A DNA stretch of 18,909 nucleotides, taken from contig CAAGHL010000004.1 in the NCBI GenBank assembly GCA_900769665.1, forward strand, positions 1 to 18,909, read 5' to 3'. The notes beneath the pieces were generated by a model that worked only from the letters and a program-made list of their open reading frames with translations, was not told where the DNA came from and searched no databases. The stretch comes from Clostridia bacterium. Lineage in GTDB: Bacteria; Bacillota; Clostridia; Christensenellales; CAG-314. Positions 1 to 7,108 of the stretch are shown here, piece by piece. A program made the translations under genes and the position numbers. The first letter of the stretch is position 1, and each line of letters opens with the position of its first letter.

Positions 1-410
1 ATTTAGGGGCTTGGAACAGTATTCCGCCGCAAAAGCCGAAAATATTGTCGGCTTTTCTTGGAAAAATCACACGAAATTTGGCTCTCAATCGATACAAGCA
101 CAACTCCGCCGCCAAAAGAGGCAACGGACAGATCGAACTTGCCCTCACGGAGTTAGAAAACTGTATTCCCGACAAAAAAAACGTCGAGAAAACCGTAGAA
201 GACGCCTTGTTGGTATCGGTAATAAATCGTTTTTTGTATGCCCAAACAAAAACGAAGCGCAATATTTTTCTACTGAGATATTGGTACTTGTACCCGATAC
301 GCGACATTGCCGAGATGTACGACGTAACTGAAAGCAAAATAAAATCCGTCTTGTTTCGTATGCGCAACGAACTTAAAAAGAATCTTGAAAAGGAGGAAAT
401 TTACCTATGA
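1..410 (+). CDS. ECF-type RNA polymerase sigma factor, 3' part (5' end outside window)
   Basis: This is the C-terminal part of a sigma-70 family (ECF) factor. The frame is open from base 3 to the TGA at 408-410, so the start lies left of the window. The early residues (LGAWNSIPPQ, then LSAFLGKITRNLALNRYK) match the end of region 2 in ECF factors common in Clostridia. The last 50 residues (LLRYWYLYPIRDIAEMYDV, then ESKIKSVLFRMRNELKK) form the region 4 helix-turn-helix that contacts the -35 element. The stop overlaps the ATG of the next gene by 4 bp (ATGA), which is the usual arrangement for an ECF factor and its membrane regulator. The inference is that it controls its own operon in response to an extracytoplasmic signal. 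The family call is strong; the stimulus and regulon are not visible here. Confidence 0.9.
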   Translation, partial: LGAWNSIPPQKPKILSAFLGKITRNLALNRYKHNSAAKRGNGQIELALTELENCIPDKKNVEKTVEDALLVSVINRFLYAQTKTKRNIFLLRYWYLYPIRDIAEMYDVTESKIKSVLFRMRNELKKNLEKEEIYL

Positions 411-2569
411 AAAAGCAAAGATTATTGAATGCAATCGGGCAAATCGACGAAAAACTGATTGCCGAAGCTCAGCCGACAACAACCGTTAGGCAAAGAAGAG
501 TAAAGTTTCAATGGATTACAGCATTGGCAGCGTGCCTTGTTCTACTGATGTGCATCGGCATTGTAACACCCATTGCCGTAGCTAACACCGAAGCAGGAAC
601 AGTCACAATGGAAATCAACCCCGGAGTAGAGTACACCATCACTCGAAACGGTAACGTAAAATCGGTAAGATTTTTAAACGCCGACGCTCAAGGCGCACTG
701 GAAGAAGTCGACTTGAAAGGACAACCGCTCAACACCGCCGTAACCCTTACCATTGCGGCATACAAAACCGTCGGATATATGCAAAAAAACGATACGGTGC
801 TAATTTCTTTTGACAAAAGGTTGAGTGAAAACGGCAAACTGAAAGATTCGGTAGCAAACCAAGTGCGTGAAGCTTTGCAAGCCACAAAATCCGTCCACAC
901 CGTCGTTTATGCTACGGCAACCGATGATGCCGAAACAATCGCCCTTGCCAAAAAGTACGGCATCTCCCAAGGCAAAGCACAACTTGTGGGTGAAGCAGCG
1001 GAAAACACACAATTGACAGAGGAAGAACTTGCACAACTGCCATTAGACGAACTCGTATACTTGCAAAAGAATGTTGACTCCGTTGTAGTGGATACCCGAT
1101 ATATAGGACTACTTAACGCCAAAAAGATTGCACTGCAAGACGCAGGTTGCACGGCAAAGGTGGAGTTTTCCGAAGCAAGACTTGTCGACGAAGGAATTAA
1201 ATACCCCTACTACCGTCTTGTGTTTAGCGACAAACACACGCAGTGGACTTACAGCATAAACGCCATCAACGGTGACATCCTCGAAAAGCACGAGCTTCCT
1301 TTGTTCATATCCTTGGACGAGGCAAAAATCATTGCCCTAAAGGATGCAAGACTACTGGAAAGCCACGAAGAAAAAGTGGTCTTTACCAAGGAAGTACTCA
1401 GCCGTAATCAAGGTCGCCCCTGCTGGATATTGGAATTTTACACTGCAAAATTTCAATACAGCTACAAGATCGACGCGTACACCGGCGAAATATTCTTTTT
1501 CGATTACCACATCGACATCAAAAAAGCCAAGGAAATTGCCGTTAAGGATGCAGGCTTGGATGCAGGCCTCGAACACATCACTTTCACCACGGAAGAGTAC
1601 GTAGGCGGCGGAATTAAAACACCCTACTTCTACTTGGTGTTTAACAACGACCGATTCGAATGGACTTACCGAATCGACGCAACGCTTGGAATCGTCCTTG
1701 ACAAAAGTCAGTCGACATTGTTCATATCCTTACAAAAAGCCAAGGAGATTGCACTAAGCGACGCGGGAATTACCGAACCGAGCGAAGTCACCTTTACCAA
1801 GGAAGTACTCAGCCGTAATCAAGGTCGCCCTTGTTGGATATTGGAATTTTACACTGCAAAATTCCAATACAGCTACAAGATTGACGCATATACGGGCGAA
1901 ATATTCTTTTTCGATTACCACATCGATGTTAGAGAAGCAAAAGAAATTGCCGTTAAGGACGCGGGATTAGATCCGAACACGGAACACATTACCTTTACCA
2001 CGGAAGAGTACGTAGGCGGCGGAATCAAAACGCCCTACTTCTACTTGGTGTTTAACAACGACAGAATCGAATGGACTTACCGAATCGACGCAACGCTTGG
2101 AATCGTCCTTGATAAAAGTCAGTCAACTTTGTTCATACCCTTACAAAAAGCCAAGGACATTGCACTAAGCGACGCAGGAATTACCGAACCGAGCGAAGTC
2201 ACCTTTACCAAGGAAGTACTCAGCCGTAATCAAGGTCGCCCTTGTTGGATATTGGAGTTTTACACCAAAGAACACCAATATTGCTACAAAATCGATGCAA
2301 AAACGGGAGAAGTAATTTTTGCAAGTCGCTACATACGCATGGAAATCGCGATGGAAGTCGCATTGAAAGATTCCGCCGTTCCCAGTTCAATAAAAATTGT
2401 GTTTACTCGCCAAGAGTTGGTGGACGTCGAAGTCAAAACGCCATACTACTTCTTCCGATTCAATGACGGGAAAACCCAATGGACGTACCATATCGACGCA
2501 ACCAACGGCGACATCCTTTTTAGTAGAGTCGATCAGCTTAAGGAAATCGGCACCGAATCAGTGGTGTAA
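407..2569 (+). CDS. Membrane-anchored RsgI-like anti-sigma factor with seven PepSY-like repeats
   Basis: This 720-residue protein is the probable anti-sigma partner of the upstream ECF factor. Residues 1-34 are a short basic cytoplasmic part, and about 35-57 form one membrane helix. Residues 64-200 resemble the extracytoplasmic domain of RsgI-type anti-sigma factors (EINPGVEYTITRNGNVKSV, then an ALAKKYGISQGKAQLV stretch). From about 231 to 715 there are seven PepSY-like units, each with an AKxIALxDAG helix followed by a strand pair ending WTYxIDAxxGxIL. Units 2-6 alternate between two subtypes, one containing GRPCWILEFYT and the other GGGIKTPYFYLVF, so the repeat is a two-unit block of 137 codons. 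Its ATG overlaps the sigma stop, with AGGAGG 5' of it, so translation is coupled. PepSY domains are known in protease inhibitors and signal proteins outside the membrane; what this array binds is unknown. The number of PepSY units is unusual. Confidence 0.85.
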   Translation: MKKQRLLNAIGQIDEKLIAEAQPTTTVRQRRVKFQWITALAACLVLLMCIGIVTPIAVANTEAGTVTMEINPGVEYTITRNGNVKSVRFLNADAQGALEEVDLKGQPLNTAVTLTIAAYKTVGYMQKNDTVLISFDKRLSENGKLKDSVANQVREALQATKSVHTVVYATATDDAETIALAKKYGISQGKAQLVGEAAENTQLTEEELAQLPLDELVYLQKNVDSVVVDTRYIGLLNAKKIALQDAGCTAKVEFSEARLVDEGIKYPYYRLVFSDKHTQWTYSINAINGDILEKHELPLFISLDEAKIIALKDARLLESHEEKVVFTKEVLSRNQGRPCWILEFYTAKFQYSYKIDAYTGEIFFFDYHIDIKKAKEIAVKDAGLDAGLEHITFTTEEYVGGGIKTPYFYLVFNNDRFEWTYRIDATLGIVLDKSQSTLFISLQKAKEIALSDAGITEPSEVTFTKEVLSRNQGRPCWILEFYTAKFQYSYKIDAYTGEIFFFDYHIDVREAKEIAVKDAGLDPNTEHITFTTEEYVGGGIKTPYFYLVFNNDRIEWTYRIDATLGIVLDKSQSTLFIPLQKAKDIALSDAGITEPSEVTFTKEVLSRNQGRPCWILEFYTKEHQYCYKIDAKTGEVIFASRYIRMEIAMEVALKDSAVPSSIKIVFTRQELVDVEVKTPYYFFRFNDGKTQWTYHIDATNGDILFSRVDQLKEIGTESVV
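1381..2270 (+). repeat. 411-bp in-frame tandem repeat within the PepSY array
   Basis: The DNA starting CTTTACCAAGGAAGTACTCA at 1381 recurs at 1792 and 2203, a period of exactly 411 bp (137 codons). The first two copies are full length and encode proteins that differ at about 10 of 137 residues by my alignment. The third copy follows for about 65 bp, then diverges into the last PepSY units. Near-identity at the DNA level points to recent duplication, so copy number may vary between strains. Confidence 0.9.
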
Positions 2570-2640
2570 GACTATCAAAAAGATCAAAACGGCAACAAAA
2601 GAACGCCCAACGTAGATCAGTCACATAAGTAAATAAACTT

Positions 2641-2680
2641 AAAAGCGGAGATTTGCAACAAAATGCAGATTTCCGCTTTT
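2641..2680 (+). terminator. Intrinsic terminator of the sigma/PepSY operon
   Basis: The arms AAAAGCGGAGATTTGCA and TGCAGATTTCCGCTTTT pair almost fully (two G-U positions) around a 6-nt loop, about 70 bp after the stop of the PepSY gene. The 3' arm ends in TTTT and is followed by a T-rich stretch. Confidence 0.75.
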
Positions 2681-2745
2681 GACGTCTTTGTACGTTAATC
2701 GTAACATAACGTACATAAAGCCAAACAAACGTAAATCAACTTAAA

Positions 2746-2772
2746 ACAAAAAGGAGCAACAAACGTTGCTCC
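2746..2772 (-). terminator. Intrinsic terminator of the DUF4926-like gene
   Basis: GGAGCAAC-AAAC-GTTGCTCC is a perfect 8-bp stem. On the minus strand it is followed by TTTTTGTTTT. It lies about 40 bp past the stop of the gene at 2810-3142. The same hairpin recurs at 3254-3277. Confidence 0.8.
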
Positions 2773-2809
2773 GAATTCGTGTTATTGTTGGCTTACATAT
2801 TTAAAATGC

Positions 2810-3142
2810 TTACGAACGATAGTCATATGCAATCTTGTTTTTTCTGCCTCCGTTTAGGTTGAGAATATATCCGTCCTCAACCTTACACCACCAAAGCGGG
2901 TTTGGTGTAGGCAAATTGTCTAATAGTTGTGCGTCGGAAATATTAGATGTGTAATCCACTTCCAAATCCCCTACATAAACACCTGCAATTGCGATTGTTT
3001 TCATGTTTTGCATGAATTCTACTTCAAATGTCTCTTGTCGAATTTCCGCAATTACAATTGCCCCTTTCATACCTTTTTTCAGCCCTTGCTTCTCATACTC
3101 AGGACGATCCACCGTCAGTACAACTCCGTCTAAAAATTTCAT
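2810..3142 (-). CDS. Small DUF4926-like protein of unknown function
   Basis: This 110-residue soluble protein has no signal peptide or membrane segment. The N-terminus (MKFLDGVVLTVDRPEYEKQG, then LKKGMKGAIVIAEI) has the pattern of small DUF4926-like proteins: a strand carrying hydrophobic residues plus acidic VDRPEY, then LKKGxxGxI and a beta-rich remainder resembling an SH3-like barrel. The start is set by AGGAG 8 bp upstream of the ATG. The gene is monocistronic, with its own terminator, and lies between two copies of one terminator hairpin. Its base composition looks somewhat more AT-rich than the neighbouring housekeeping genes. DUF4926 proteins are mostly uncharacterised, so no role is proposed. 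The family assignment is from memory of the motif pattern and is moderate. Confidence 0.65.
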   Translation of the reverse strand: MKFLDGVVLTVDRPEYEKQGLKKGMKGAIVIAEIRQETFEVEFMQNMKTIAIAGVYVGDLEVDYTSNISDAQLLDNLPTPNPLWWCKVEDGYILNLNGGRKNKIAYDYRS

Positions 3143-3253
3143 GCTAATCTCCTATGAGAGGTGAAGCAACGTAAATTTTTCCGTTTTGCATACAAAATTC
3201 TATTCGTCAAAAATAGCGACAATTCGACACGCGTTTGCTTGTTGTGCATATAG

Positions 3254-3277
3254 AAAAGGAGCAACAAACGTTGCTCC
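3254..3277 (-). terminator. Intrinsic terminator of the NYN-protein gene (second copy of the hairpin)
   Basis: The 20-bp hairpin GGAGCAACAAACGTTGCTCC recurs here, 505 bp from the first copy, about 25 bp past the stop of the NYN gene. On the minus strand it is followed by TTTTCTA. The T-run is shorter than that of the first copy. Confidence 0.7.
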
Positions 3278-3300
3278 TAATTTGTATTGTAGATTTAGGC

Positions 3301-4173
3301 TTATTCCACGCCGTCCAACAGCTTTTTGATTTGCGCGATAAGGTCGTCGGGGTCGCCGCCTTCGTTGTTTTTGCGGATGTCCTCGATTTGTCCGATAAGG
3401 TCGCCGTCGTTTTGTGCCGCGTAGCGAGGCGCTTCCGTCGTTTCCGGTGCGGTTGTTTCGGGAGCGGTCTGCTCGGGTGCCGCAGTAGGCGCAGGTTGCT
3501 CGGTAGCCGTTTGCGGTTGTTCCGTAGTAGTTTCGGGTGCGTTGTATTGCTCCGTAGTGCTACGCAAACGTTCGATTTCACGCAACAAAGCGTCGGTGTG
3601 GTCCACTTCTTCAGCAAGGGTGGGTTGTTCGGTAGGTTGCTCGGCTTGCGCGGGGGCAACCTCCTGTACGGGGGCAGGTTGCGGCGTAACAACGGGCTTT
3701 ACGGTAACCTTCTTAGCGCGAGGAAGTTTGATTTCCTCTATCACGCCGAGGTCGATAAACTCGTTGACGAAATTGCGGCTTGCCTCGTCGGGATTGTTGT
3801 CGGCGGCAATGATTGCCATGCCCTTGTTGCGAAGGTAACCATACAAGTACACCATGTCCGTCGGTTGCGACAACACGCATACTGCATTGATTGCACGGTT
3901 GGACAACACTGCATCCACGGCATCCACCACGATACGATTGTCGAAGTTTTTACGTCCGCGACGTTTGGTACGTGCCACGCGACGAACGATAAAGCCGTTA
4001 AGCTCCGCATGTTCGATAATCTTTCTGTGTTTACGCTCGCCGGCACCGTACACGGCACCGAAAACAATTTCGCCCATATTGGAAAGTTGTTCCAACACGT
4101 TTTCGTAATGGTCGTAATTGAGTCCGAGGTTGTCCACATCGATAAATAAAGCTATCTTCTTGTCGCGAAGCAT
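3301..4173 (-). CDS. NYN (PIN-like) domain protein with a long Pro/Glu/Thr/Ala-rich tail
   Basis: This 290-residue protein has an N-terminal NYN domain (about 5-145), a PIN-fold family that includes metal-dependent RNases and LabA-type proteins. Conserved acidic positions are seen at D12, D14 and N15 (LFIDVDNLGLNY), D78, and D84/D87 (VVDAVDAVL). The strand that normally reads like SSDSDF reads SQPTDM (102-107), so one acidic residue of the usual site is replaced while D106 is kept. Residues 160-265 are low-complexity P/E/T/A/Q. The last 25 residues carry two DLIxQI motifs that may be short interaction helices. I chose the ATG at 4173 because GGAGGT lies 8 bp upstream; an in-frame TTG at 4188 overlaps that ribosome site and is unlikely. 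The gene follows the glycosylase gene after 30 bp on the same strand and is probably co-transcribed with it. RNA substrate and activity are unknown. Confidence 0.8.
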   Translation of the reverse strand: MLRDKKIALFIDVDNLGLNYDHYENVLEQLSNMGEIVFGAVYGAGERKHRKIIEHAELNGFIVRRVARTKRRGRKNFDNRIVVDAVDAVLSNRAINAVCVLSQPTDMVYLYGYLRNKGMAIIAADNNPDEASRNFVNEFIDLGVIEEIKLPRAKKVTVKPVVTPQPAPVQEVAPAQAEQPTEQPTLAEEVDHTDALLREIERLRSTTEQYNAPETTTEQPQTATEQPAPTAAPEQTAPETTAPETTEAPRYAAQNDGDLIGQIEDIRKNNEGGDPDDLIAQIKKLLDGVE

Positions 4174-4203
4174 TTCAGTTACCTCCAAAAATGGTCTAAT
4201 TTA

Positions 4204-5058
4204 TTATACATTATTTATTTGCGTTTGTCTATACTTTCTTTGAAAATAAAACAAATATTGTTGGCAAAGCCCCGCGTCTTTTCCGAAAATTTGGCAAAAA
4301 TAGTCGGAAATTGCCGAGTCCGCCAGTCCGCTTTCAAAATATGCGTGGTAAACCTTTTTCAGCCAAGTATCCACGGGGAAGACGTCGCCGTGATTTAGCC
4401 CGAACAGCAAAATGCAATCCGCCACCTTCGGTCCTACCCCTTTGAAGCTCAACAACTCCTTGCGTGCCGTTGCCGTATCCAGCGTTGCAAGCGCGCCTAC
4501 GTCGTACTCCGTCGTGCGACGGGAAGCCTCGTACAAAAACTTGTCCCTGTACCCTGCGCCCAGCGACGAGAAAAACTCTTGCGGCATTTGCCCGAGCTTT
4601 TGCATTGTAGGGAAGGCATACCCGAACTCCGTCATTTCGCCTGCGCCCTCGCACAAACGCTCCACAATCTTTTGTATGCGCTTGATGTTGTTGTTGGCGG
4701 AAATCATAAAGCTGTACAACATTTCGTTGGGGTCTTGGCGCAAAATGCGTATGCCCTTGCCACACTCTGCGGCTTGTTGCATAAGCGGCGAAATTGCCGA
4801 AATACGCGCTACCGTTTCGGCATAATCGTTGTCCACGTCAAAGTAGTTGCGGAAGTAATCGCCGTCGCGCGTTTGCACTACCACGGTGTCGCCCTCTGTG
4901 TACAGTTGTGCGTACTTGTTGCGGCTAAACACGCCGTAGTACCCGTCGCCCAAGTCGTAGTACCGAAAAACCTGTCCGCACTCTAGGGTGTCTTGCACGG
5001 AAAAGTACTCCGCGCTGCACGTAAACGCCACTGGCAATTGTTGCTTGCTGTATATCAT
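4204..5058 (-). CDS. ogg: 8-oxoguanine DNA glycosylase / AP lyase (OGG1-type HhH-GPD)
   Basis: This 284-residue base-excision repair enzyme removes 8-oxoguanine from DNA. Residues 10-100 match the OGG N-terminal domain (DTLECGQVFRYY). Residues 115-280 form the HhH-GPD domain with the hairpin motif LLSFKGVGPKVADCILLFGL (203-222). K211 sits where the catalytic Schiff-base lysine of OGG1 lies (GVGTKVADC in eukaryotic OGG1), and D230 in FPVDTW is the conserved aspartate. The start at the ATG 5058 is supported by AGAGGA upstream and by the N-terminus beginning just ahead of the OGG_N domain; longer in-frame starts run into the upstream terminator. The motifs are clear, so the call is strong. It is likely co-transcribed with the NYN gene, which may be only a positional link. 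Confidence 0.92.
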   Translation of the reverse strand: MIYSKQQLPVAFTCSAEYFSVQDTLECGQVFRYYDLGDGYYGVFSRNKYAQLYTEGDTVVVQTRDGDYFRNYFDVDNDYAETVARISAISPLMQQAAECGKGIRILRQDPNEMLYSFMISANNNIKRIQKIVERLCEGAGEMTEFGYAFPTMQKLGQMPQEFFSSLGAGYRDKFLYEASRRTTEYDVGALATLDTATARKELLSFKGVGPKVADCILLFGLNHGDVFPVDTWLKKVYHAYFESGLADSAISDYFCQIFGKDAGLCQQYLFYFQRKYRQTQINNV

Positions 5059-5091
5059 TAGTATTGTCCTCTTTTGCAGTATTATTGGCAA

Positions 5092-5136
5092 CAAAAAAGG
5101 TTGTCGCAAGAAACAACGTCCCTTTTGACAACCCTT
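5092..5136 (-). terminator. Intrinsic terminator of the rplU-prp-rpmA operon
   Basis: On the minus strand AGGGTTGTC pairs with GACAACCT across a 21-nt loop and is followed by TTTTTT. It begins about 10 bp after the rpmA stop. Confidence 0.7.
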
Positions 5137-5146
5137 GATTGTTATG

Positions 5147-5431
5147 TTACTCCGCAATAGGATAAACGGAAACTTGTCTACGCGTTTTGTCGTACTTTTC
5201 AAACTTGACAACGCCGTCGATAAGGGCAAACAAAGTGTCGTCCTTGCCGATACCTACGTTGTTACCGGGATGAAAATGAGTTCCGCGTTGTCTGACAAGA
5301 ATGTTACCGGCTTTTGCAAACTGACCATCGGCACGCTTTGCGCCGAGACGTTTACTTTCGCTGTCACGTCCGTTTTTGGTGCTGCCCATACCTTTTTTGT
5401 GGGCAAACAACTGCAACTTAATAAACATCAT
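5147..5431 (-). CDS. rpmA: 50S ribosomal protein L27, with cleavable N-terminal extension
   Basis: This 94-residue L27 protein lies near the peptidyl-transferase centre. It begins MMFIKLQLFA followed by HKKGMGSTKNGRDSESKRLG. In Firmicutes the segment ending in LQ(F/L)FA is removed by the protease Prp, which exposes the functional N-terminus; here the cut is predicted between A10 and H11. There are two adjacent ATG codons. GGAGGT is 8 bp from the first and 11 bp from the second, so the first is slightly preferred, though both give the same mature protein. It is the third gene of rplU-prp-rpmA, and its ribosome site lies in the gap and 3' end of prp. The assignment is certain. Confidence 0.98.
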   Translation of the reverse strand: MMFIKLQLFAHKKGMGSTKNGRDSESKRLGAKRADGQFAKAGNILVRQRGTHFHPGNNVGIGKDDTLFALIDGVVKFEKYDKTRRQVSVYPIAE

Positions 5432-5432
5432 C

Positions 5433-5762
5433 TCAAATTACCTCCAAATTGATGTAGTCGGAATACTCTCCGTAAAAATCCGTCAATCCCGCAAGCATCG
5501 TGTTTAGCACAATGTCGGCGTCGTGCCGCTCCTCGCGAGTAAGATTGTTTGGCAAAGTAAACCGTAGTGAGCCTTGCTCCTCGTCGACGGTGTATTTGAC
5601 GTTTATGCCCACCACTTGCAACAAACCGAGCAATGCCGATTGTATAAGAGTGCTTACGCCTGCGCAAACAATGTCTTCACCTTGCTCTCCGTAGCCGGTG
5701 TGACCGCTTGCCGAAACCTCGACGATTGAATTGTCCTTCCTGTAAACGGTAATGTCAGTCAT
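5433..5762 (-). CDS. prp: Ribosomal-processing cysteine protease Prp
   Basis: This 109-residue protein is of the Prp (YsxB) family, which cleaves the N-terminal extension of L27. The catalytic pair is visible as H21 in SGHTGY and C33 in DIVCAGVS. The length matches the family, about 105-115 residues. It sits between rplU and rpmA, as in most Firmicutes. Its ATG overlaps the rplU stop by one base (TAATG), which indicates translational coupling. The presence of the extension on L27 two genes along in the same operon supports the function. Confidence 0.95.
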   Translation of the reverse strand: MTDITVYRKDNSIVEVSASGHTGYGEQGEDIVCAGVSTLIQSALLGLLQVVGINVKYTVDEEQGSLRFTLPNNLTREERHDADIVLNTMLAGLTDFYGEYSDYINLEVI

Positions 5763-6073
5763 TAGCCGATAACAATGTCTTCCACTTTCAGCTTTGTGTA
5801 AGGCTGTCTGTGACCTTGACGTTTGCGAATGTTTTTCTTTGCCTTGTAAGTAAAGATGTTGATCTTCTTGCCCTTGCCGTGTTCGACAACGGTAGCAGTT
5901 ACCTTTACTTTAGCTGCGTCTTGACCGACGAAAACATTATTGTTGTCGTCTGCGGCAAGTACAACTTCCAAGTCAAGCGTGGAGTTTTGCTCAGCGTTAA
6001 GAAGTTCCGTTTCAAAAATAAGTCCCTTCGTAACCTTGTATTGCTTACCACCTGTTTTTACAATAGCGTACAT
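5762..6073 (-). CDS. rplU: 50S ribosomal protein L21
   Basis: This 103-residue protein is full length and begins MYAIVKTGGKQYKVTKG, the L21 signature. The C-terminal part is basic (KKNIRKRQGHRQPYTKLKV), matching the rRNA-binding end of L21. GGGAGGT precedes the ATG by 7 bp. It is the first gene of the operon, with a consensus promoter and a structured leader upstream. The assignment is certain. Confidence 0.98.
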   Translation of the reverse strand: MYAIVKTGGKQYKVTKGLIFETELLNAEQNSTLDLEVVLAADDNNNVFVGQDAAKVKVTATVVEHGKGKKINIFTYKAKKNIRKRQGHRQPYTKLKVEDIVIG

Positions 6074-6173
6074 CGTGTTACCTCCCGTATCAGAGTCTCG
6101 CTAAATAGGGGTGACCGTAGGTGCTTATTGCTTTGCATTTGTGCAACACAAAACAACCTCTTTTATGCGGCTA
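6074..6173 (-). promoter_or_regulatory. Probable L21 autoregulatory leader (5' UTR of rplU)
   Basis: About 100 nt separate the predicted start of transcription from the rplU ATG. The RNA can form a hairpin of TTGTTTTG with CAAAGCAA enclosing TTGCACAA. An ACCCC run downstream can pair with the GGGAGGT ribosome site. An L21 leader is established upstream of this same operon in Bacillus and relatives. I cannot run a covariance search, so the match rests on position and foldability only. Confidence 0.5.
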
Positions 6174-6179
6174 AGAGAT

Positions 6180-6208
6180 ATTTTACACTAACAATACATT
6201 ATTGTCAA
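6180..6208 (-). promoter_or_regulatory. Promoter of rplU-prp-rpmA
   Basis: On the minus strand TTGACA (6208-6203), a 17-bp spacer and TAAAAT (6185-6180) form a near-consensus vegetative promoter, with the transcript start expected near 6173. Confidence 0.85.
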
Positions 6209-6412
6209 TTGAATTGCGGCATTTTTCTGCGAGAATTGCGCATACTTACACTACCACGCTCGAAGAAAAGTTGATTGGGTACGTCTTGCGCCACGTTAGC
6301 AACAATTGGCAACAAAAGCAATACTCACTACTTTGCCGACGTTACGCACTAAGCGCAGTAGTCACACCGCAACCAACCTCACGAGCGGCAACACAAACCC
6401 AAGGAGAACAAC

Positions 6413-6601
6413 ATGGCAAGAAGCAAACAAAACAGTCACGAATACTACGCCAACTACGAAACATGTCGCAACCGCATGTTCGATACATTCGACCCCGACG
6501 AACTGCAAAACGAGGACATACACCTAAGCTACAAAAACGCCCTCGAAGACGACATAAAGGAGAACGAACACCATGGCAAAAAACACCACCGTAACCACTG
6601 A
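6413..6601 (+). CDS. Small acidic Tyr/His-rich protein of unknown function
   Basis: This 62-residue orphan protein has AAGGAG 7 bp before its ATG. It is rich in Tyr, Asn, Asp and Glu (HEYYANYETCRNRMFDTF) and ends in a His-rich tail (HHGKKHHRNH) that could bind metal. There is no membrane segment or signal peptide. The reading frame overlaps the next gene by 29 bp and contains the ribosome site of that gene, so the two are probably translated together. I do not recognise a family. Confidence 0.7.
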   Translation: MARSKQNSHEYYANYETCRNRMFDTFDPDELQNEDIHLSYKNALEDDIKENEHHGKKHHRNH

Positions 6602-7043
6602 AAACAACTGCGACGTCGACCAAAGTTTGCAAGTGCTATCCGACTTGTACAAAAACGTCACAATGGCGCAAAACGCCGTAAAAACGTTGTTGCCCTACGT
6701 GGAGGACACCGAGCTGACCAAGCAACTGCACAAACAGGTGGAAGCCTACGACGAATACACCGAAAAAATAGGTACGGTTGCAAAAAATCTCAACTTCGAC
6801 CCTACTCCTGCGCCGCAATTTGCCCTTACAATGGCAGGCATGGGAATACGCTTTAAGATGGCTACCGACCGCACAAATACGCACATCGCCAAGATAATGT
6901 TGCAAGGCACGCTAAACGGACTTATTGACCTCTATCGACTGACAAACAAGTTGGACGAAGTACACCCGGAAATCGCCCTACTGACGCGCCAAGTGTTGAA
7001 GTACGAGGAAGGGCAATTCGAGTGGATGAAGGGGCAATTGTAA
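6573..7043 (+). CDS. Ferritin-like four-helix protein of unknown function
   Basis: This 156-residue protein appears all-helical. Its pattern (LYKNVTMAQNAVKTLLPYV, then a helix with a conserved AYDEY, then TNTHIAKIMLQGTLNGLIDL, then VLKYEEGQFEWM) is one I associate with small ferritin-like or DUF2383-like proteins of Clostridia. A classic diiron EXXH pair is not evident, so metal binding is not assumed. The start is supported by AAAGGAG 10 bp upstream, inside the preceding small gene. It is followed at once by a terminator, so the pair forms a two-gene + strand unit. The closest homologues are generally uncharacterised. Confidence 0.7.
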   Translation: MAKNTTVTTENNCDVDQSLQVLSDLYKNVTMAQNAVKTLLPYVEDTELTKQLHKQVEAYDEYTEKIGTVAKNLNFDPTPAPQFALTMAGMGIRFKMATDRTNTHIAKIMLQGTLNGLIDLYRLTNKLDEVHPEIALLTRQVLKYEEGQFEWMKGQL

Positions 7044-7077
7044 GGCTTGCCGCCACGAAACTTTGTATACAAAAATA

Positions 7078-7106
7078 GCTGCCGCTTTCGCGACAGCATT
7101 TTTTTG
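7078..7106 (+). terminator. Bidirectional terminator between converging genes
   Basis: GCTGCCGC-TTTC-GCGACAGC forms an 8-bp stem with one mismatch, followed on the + strand by ATTTTTTT. On the minus strand the same stem is followed by TATTTTTG. It therefore serves both the ferritin-like gene and the convergent membrane-protein gene. Confidence 0.8.
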
Positions 7107-7108
7107 TA

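Noticed and set aside
1381..2270. The 411-bp repeat as a mobile element or assembly duplication
   Set aside because: The repeat is in frame, matches protein domain boundaries and contains substitutions between copies, which fits domain duplication; an assembly error cannot be fully excluded.
2641..3277. The short hairpin repeats as a CRISPR array
   Set aside because: Only two copies of the 24-bp repeat, 505 bp apart with a gene between, each placed as a terminator; no regular spacers.
3235..4149. Long + strand open frame opposite the NYN gene
   Set aside because: It is the antisense of a clear NYN-domain gene, has Cys/Arg/Val-rich composition without a family pattern, and no ribosome site.
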